Assembly (NCBI GenBank): GCA_002438305.1
Contig: DJUI01000065.1
Span: 7,411-31,699 of the forward strand
Reading direction: 5' to 3'
DNA from: Staphylococcaceae bacterium UBA6286
GTDB lineage: Bacteria; Bacillota; Bacilli; Staphylococcales; Staphylococcaceae
Length of the DNA: 24,289 bases
Under the pieces are notes generated by a model. The model was not told where the DNA came from. It saw nothing but the letters and a program-made list of their open reading frames with translations, and ran no database searches. The stretch's first letter is position 1. Each line of letters starts with the position of its first letter. Position numbers and translations under genes: made by a program. Below are positions 21,471 to 24,289 of the stretch, piece after piece.

Positions 21471-22191
21471 AGATGCCCAACTCCTTAGCGACTTGATCCA
21501 TGTTGGATTTTTTCATAACAGGTTTTTGGTTAAGGTAGTTTTCAAAATTACCAGGTCTAAATAAAGTGCTTGGACGAAGATACTTTTCCGACTCTGTATT
21601 AAGCCATTCATCTGTTTTTATGTCGATAACTTTCTTAAAATCATCGATTGTTTTTCCTTCGTTCAATCTACCGTTAATAAACTTTCTAGTAGTTTCAGTT
21701 GTAGATGAAAAATTCTTTCCAGCTTTTTTATTCAGATATCTAATAATTTCTTCATACGGTCTAGCATCGCTAGACAATATATTTAAATTATTTTTAGTTA
21801 AATCATTATTAGTATCTTTATTATTAGTAGTGTTGGATTTTCCAACATTGGATAAACCTATGTTGGTTTTTCCTACATTGGATAATCCGATGTGGTTAGG
21901 ACGCTCATAAACAATGTACTCGTATTCCCCTAAACGTCCTTTCTTATCACGTTTACGACTTCTAACAATGTATCCATGATCTTCGAGTTCTTTAAGGCCA
22001 CTTCTAACACTGTCTCGACCATCACTTGTATGTTTCACTAATTCGGTCTCATAAATTTGCCAGTCATCAGGTCTACTAAGTAGATAAAGTAAAATCCCTT
22101 TAGCCTTGTAACTTAAGTTGCTATCGTATATAGAAGTTTTATCTAAAGTTACAAACTCACTGGCACGTTTTTTAGTTCTAAACGTTGCCAT
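21463..22191 (-). CDS. Replication initiator with winged-helix and Phg_2220 C-terminal domain
   Basis: Origin-binding protein of 242 residues. Residues 1-98 form a winged helix (VTLDKTSIYDSNLSYKAKGILLYLLSRPDDW, then DSVRSGLKELEDHGYIVRSRK). The linker (99-140) has the repeat GLSNVGKTN / GLSNVGKSN and is Asn-rich. The C-terminal domain ends SEKYLRPSTLFRPGNFENYLN, the signature of the phage Phg_2220_C family (PF09524). The loader and helicase genes follow, so it should open the origin and recruit the loader. I chose ATG 22191 (MATFRTKKRASEF) with GAGAGGTG seven bases upstream; an in-frame GTG at 22200 overlaps that site. It overlaps the HNHc gene by 14 bases. Confidence 0.88.
   Translation of the reverse strand: MATFRTKKRASEFVTLDKTSIYDSNLSYKAKGILLYLLSRPDDWQIYETELVKHTSDGRDSVRSGLKELEDHGYIVRSRKRDKKGRLGEYEYIVYERPNHIGLSNVGKTNIGLSNVGKSNTTNNKDTNNDLTKNNLNILSSDARPYEEIIRYLNKKAGKNFSSTTETTRKFINGRLNEGKTIDDFKKVIDIKTDEWLNTESEKYLRPSTLFRPGNFENYLNQKPVMKKSNMDQVAKELGIYG
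21770..21897. other. Probable replication origin within the initiator gene
   Basis: Tandem repeats of about 30 bases, read on the plus strand as TTGGATTTTCCAACATTGGA, then CATTGGATAAACCTATGTTGG, then CATTGGATAATCCGATGTGG, lie at 21832-21895 and include an inverted repeat TGTTGGA/TCCAACA (21831-21837 / 21841-21847). Next to them, 21781-21830 has only 6 G or C in 50 bases, a likely unwinding tract. Lambda O has the same layout of iterons plus AT-rich tract inside the initiator gene. Confidence 0.6.
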
Positions 22192-22855
22192 TACTTTCAC
22201 CTCTCAACATCGCATTCAGCTTGTCATCCACCTGGATCCAGCTGTCATGCAGATGATATTTTTCGTTAAAGCTGTCTATGCCTATCTGATGCTGTTCTCT
22301 ATGATGTTGTCTGCATAGAGCAAGCACTTCATTACCATAATGATTCATTTCATTCCTGTTCACCCCTCGTCCTATTGCGTAACGGTGTGCTAGGTCACTG
22401 TGAAGTTTACCGCAGATGACGCACTGGCGATTGATAGTTGCTAGGTAGATGAACTGCCTATCTTCTTTTAACAGATCGCTTGTCTTATGATTCAATGGGA
22501 TATTATTTCTAAACACCCATTCAAGTATCAGTTCAATAAGTTCCGTTGCAATCTTTCGAGAACAGTCTGATAAGCTGATAAGCTCGTAATCATTCATGGT
22601 CTGCAGATAGAATTGAAATGTCTGTCTCAAATCTTCCTGCGGCTGACCAGTGTACAGGTAGATATCATTCAATAGTGCAAATATTTTCTTCCGCTGTTGG
22701 TCTGTAATCTTTTTTGGATCAATCAATGTTACTTTCACATCAACTGCTATCTCATTATCGAGTAACAGCAATGCATCGTCTGTTAACGACACATTGCGTA
22801 TTACTACATCAAACTGGCCATTTCTTCTCTGATGATATCGTTCAATTCTGGCCAT
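22178..22855 (-). CDS. HNHc-type nuclease
   Basis: Protein of 225 residues. The C-terminal zinc/HNH part reads RQCVICGKLHSDLAHRYAIGRGVNRNEMNHYGNEVLALCRQHHREQHQIG: C-x-x-C, then H-x-x-x-I-G-R-G, N-H-Y-G-N-E and C-x-x-H-H-x-E-x-H. The first 130 residues are helical and contain QPQEDLRQTFQFYLQ and LSDCSRKIATELIELILEW. The protein follows the 'putative HNHc nuclease' family (PF16784) that stands between SSB and the initiator gene in staphylococcal phages; a replaceable partner of recombination (Rap/NinG-like resolvase role) is suspected. I chose ATG 22855 with AAGGAAG nine bases upstream; the TTG before it has no advantage. Confidence 0.85.
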   Translation of the reverse strand: MARIERYHQRRNGQFDVVIRNVSLTDDALLLLDNEIAVDVKVTLIDPKKITDQQRKKIFALLNDIYLYTGQPQEDLRQTFQFYLQTMNDYELISLSDCSRKIATELIELILEWVFRNNIPLNHKTSDLLKEDRQFIYLATINRQCVICGKLHSDLAHRYAIGRGVNRNEMNHYGNEVLALCRQHHREQHQIGIDSFNEKYHLHDSWIQVDDKLNAMLRGESNGNV

Positions 22856-22867
22856 CAAATCACTTCC

Positions 22868-23449
22868 TTAAAACGGTAAATCATCGTCGCTGATTTCGAC
22901 TGGTCCTGACGCATTAGCAAACGGATTTGACTGCTGCTGTTGAACAGGAGGCGTTTGATAAGCCGGCTGCTGTGGTGGATATTGTTGCTGTACAGGCGGC
23001 TGTTGATATTGTTGTTGAGGCGGTGCCTGCTGATACTTCTGCTGTGGTGGCGCTTGATATTGTTGTTGCTGTTGTGCAGGTGGTTGATTCGCGAACGGAT
23101 TGTGTTGCGGCTGCTGTTGTTGTCCTTCCTTTTTAGGTTCAAGGAACTGCACGTTATCTGCTACGACTTCAGTCACGTAGACTTTGCGGCCTTCATTATT
23201 TTCGTAGTTGCGTGTCTGCATGCGGCCATCTACACCAACTAATGATCCCTTGCTACAATATGTGTTGACTACCTCTGCTGTTTTCTTGAAAGTGACGATG
23301 TTGATAAAGTCTGCCTGCGTTTCTCCGTTTGCGTTTTTAAATGTACGTTTAACTGCTAATGTGAACTTAGCTACCTGCACGCCTGATGGTGTGACCTGAT
23401 ACTCTACGTCTTTAGTCAGACGCCCTACTAATACAACATTGTTGATCAT
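22868..23449 (-). CDS. ssb: Single-stranded DNA-binding protein
   Basis: Phage SSB of 193 residues. The OB fold covers residues 1-108: [74 protein letters not shown] and VADNVQFLE. Then comes a long linker of Gln, Pro and Tyr (about 112-180) and the acidic tip ISDDDLPF that binds partner proteins. The linker is longer and more Gln-rich than in cellular SSB. The start overlaps the ERF gene stop by four bases (ATGA, 23446-23449). It should protect ssDNA for the annealing protein and the replisome encoded on either side. Confidence 0.96.
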   Translation of the reverse strand: MINNVVLVGRLTKDVEYQVTPSGVQVAKFTLAVKRTFKNANGETQADFINIVTFKKTAEVVNTYCSKGSLVGVDGRMQTRNYENNEGRKVYVTEVVADNVQFLEPKKEGQQQQPQHNPFANQPPAQQQQQYQAPPQQKYQQAPPQQQYQQPPVQQQYPPQQPAYQTPPVQQQQSNPFANASGPVEISDDDLPF

Positions 23450-24045
23450 GATTGATTCCTCCAGTTATTTAATGTATTGATGGCTTCATCGGCAGCTTGC
23501 ATGGTCAGTTTTGTGTAGTCACGAATATTCAGGTTTTCTAGCACTAACTTTTCATCCGTGCCGTAATCCTTTGCGAATGAAATGACTGCTGTTTTAAGTT
23601 CTCCGACTTTTTCCTGTGTGATAGGTGTACTCTTTACTTGCTGCTTGTTACCGCTGGCAGCATTGCCGTCATCATCTTCATCGCTCGTGATACCGAATAT
23701 AGCTGACAGCGAATATCTTTTGAGATAAGTGATTAAGGCACCTGCGCCCTGGGCTGTGTTCTTGTCAGCATTCATAAACACTGGATCATACTCTATAAAC
23801 TCACCACTCGAATGCATTAATAGTGTTGCTACTCCTACACGTCCTGTATCATCATTCTGCGCCCATTGCGTGAACGATAAGCCATGCTTGGGTGCTGACT
23901 CTGTGATAGACTCTACAACGCTTTCGAGTGGTACGTATTTTGATTTAAAGAATGGATTATTTTTATCTTTCAAAGGCTGTTTAACCTCTGCTTGAAATGC
24001 AGCCATTGCTTTAGCTAATTCGATAATAGATTCTGATTTTTGCAT
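23446..24045 (-). CDS. erf: ERF family single-strand annealing protein
   Basis: Recombinase of 199 residues of the ERF superfamily (PF04404). Conserved regions: [76 protein letters not shown] and [33 protein letters not shown] (the 'G(A/S)xxTYxxRYxLxxxxGI' core). The C-terminus is a helical tail, probably the SSB-interacting part. ERF proteins anneal complementary strands and help circularise or repair the phage genome. The ATG follows the upstream TAG directly (TAGATG), so its translation is probably coupled. Confidence 0.93.
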   Translation of the reverse strand: MQKSESIIELAKAMAAFQAEVKQPLKDKNNPFFKSKYVPLESVVESITESAPKHGLSFTQWAQNDDTGRVGVATLLMHSSGEFIEYDPVFMNADKNTAQGAGALITYLKRYSLSAIFGITSDEDDDGNAASGNKQQVKSTPITQEKVGELKTAVISFAKDYGTDEKLVLENLNIRDYTKLTMQAADEAINTLNNWRNQS

Positions 24046-24289
24046 CTATCTCACCGCCAGACTTTGTGTGACTTTGATTTCTGCGCCGCGGACTTTCTGA
24101 CCGTCTTTGAGTGCCTGCAAGACTGCTTTTTTGTCTAGCTTTGGGTCCTGCTTGATAAAGAATTTTTTAGGGATGATAGTCTCATCCGGAATATCAACAG
24201 ATGGCGCGTTGTTACGGATTGAGTAGCTGTTAAGCTGCGTCTTAAACTTCGTCTTACCGGTCGTCATCATCGCCTCTTTAAGTGATTCT
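24046..24289 (-). CDS. Siphovirus Gp157 family protein, N-terminus cut by right edge
   Basis: C-terminal part of a Gp157 family protein. The frame is open from the window end; before the ATG at 24270 it reads ESLKEA, which fits the family better than a true start at 24270. The visible segment SYSIRNNAPSVDIPDETIIPKKFFIKQDPKLDKKAVLQALKDGQKVRGAEIKVTQSLAVR is the conserved C-terminus: 'F.(I)R..PP.V.I.DE..IP..(F/Y)......K.DK..(L)...LK.G..(V/I).GAE......L.(I/V)R'. The N-terminal coiled coil is beyond the edge. It lies before erf, its usual place. The role is unknown; Gp157 is named from phage resistance work in Streptococcus thermophilus. Confidence 0.85.
   Translation of the reverse strand, partial: ESLKEAMMTTGKTKFKTQLNSYSIRNNAPSVDIPDETIIPKKFFIKQDPKLDKKAVLQALKDGQKVRGAEIKVTQSLAVR

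Noticed and set aside
21831..21897. CRISPR-like reading of the repeats in the initiator gene
   Set aside because: The units are adjacent without spacers and lie in frame inside a gene; iterons explain them better.
22927..23242. Plus-strand open frames opposite the ssb linker
   Set aside because: They arise from the CAG/CAA and CCA codons of the Gln/Pro-rich SSB linker.
1..24289. tRNA genes, insertion sequences, integrase, att sites
   Set aside because: I looked for cloverleaf ends, transposase motifs and recombinase motifs by eye and saw none; a tRNAscan or ISfinder run would be decisive.

Overview
The window is 24.3 kb of a tailed, siphovirus-type temperate phage or prophage from a low-GC Gram-positive host. 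Every credible gene lies on the minus strand, so transcription runs from the right edge to the left edge. The gene order (Gp157, ERF, SSB, HNHc nuclease, winged-helix initiator, G39P-like loader, DnaB-like helicase, then small early genes, a late regulator, terS/terL, head, neck, tail) is the one typical of staphylococcal siphophages. A Staphylococcaceae host (Staphylococcus, Mammaliicoccus or Macrococcus) is the best guess, but it rests on family resemblance and synteny only. No tRNA, rRNA, CRISPR array, insertion sequence, integrase, repressor, att site or lysis gene is visible. The lysogeny module is presumably beyond the right edge, and the tail tip, host-binding and lysis genes beyond the left edge.

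Right part (24289 to about 19700): recombination and replication. Gp157 (cut by the window edge), the ERF annealing protein and SSB are tightly coupled. An HNHc-type nuclease, a replication initiator, a helicase loader and a replicative helicase follow. The initiator gene has near-identical tandem repeats and a very AT-rich tract inside its linker-coding region, arranged like the lambda O gene, so the replication origin is probably there.

Middle part (about 19700 to 14900): small early and accessory genes with overlapping or abutting ends. They include a GNAT-like protein, an HNH endonuclease, a MazG-like pyrophosphohydrolase, a Cse60-like protein, a DUF1064 (PD-(D/E)XK-like) nuclease, a 'replication terminator' family protein, several unknowns and a small membrane protein. 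The part ends with a helix-turn-helix protein in the position of the late activator (RinA/ArpU-like).

Accessory cassette (14922 to 13990): between the late regulator and the terminase sits an AT-rich gene for a TIR-like nucleotide-binding protein (PF10137 type, related to the TIR effectors of CBASS/Pycsar immunity). It has its own intrinsic terminator at its stop codon and a 175-bp leader with nested inverted repeats. This looks like a moron, and a phage-carried immunity or superinfection-exclusion gene is the most interesting candidate in the window.

Left part (13941 to 1): late structural genes. These are small and large terminase, portal, Mu F-like minor head protein, a small unknown, scaffold, major capsid protein, a HeH/SAP-like head protein, four neck proteins, major tail protein, the tail assembly chaperone pair G and G-T (joined by a probable -1 frameshift), a 1240-residue tape measure protein, and the distal tail protein running off the left edge. 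An intrinsic terminator and a perfect 24-bp palindrome lie just after the major tail gene.
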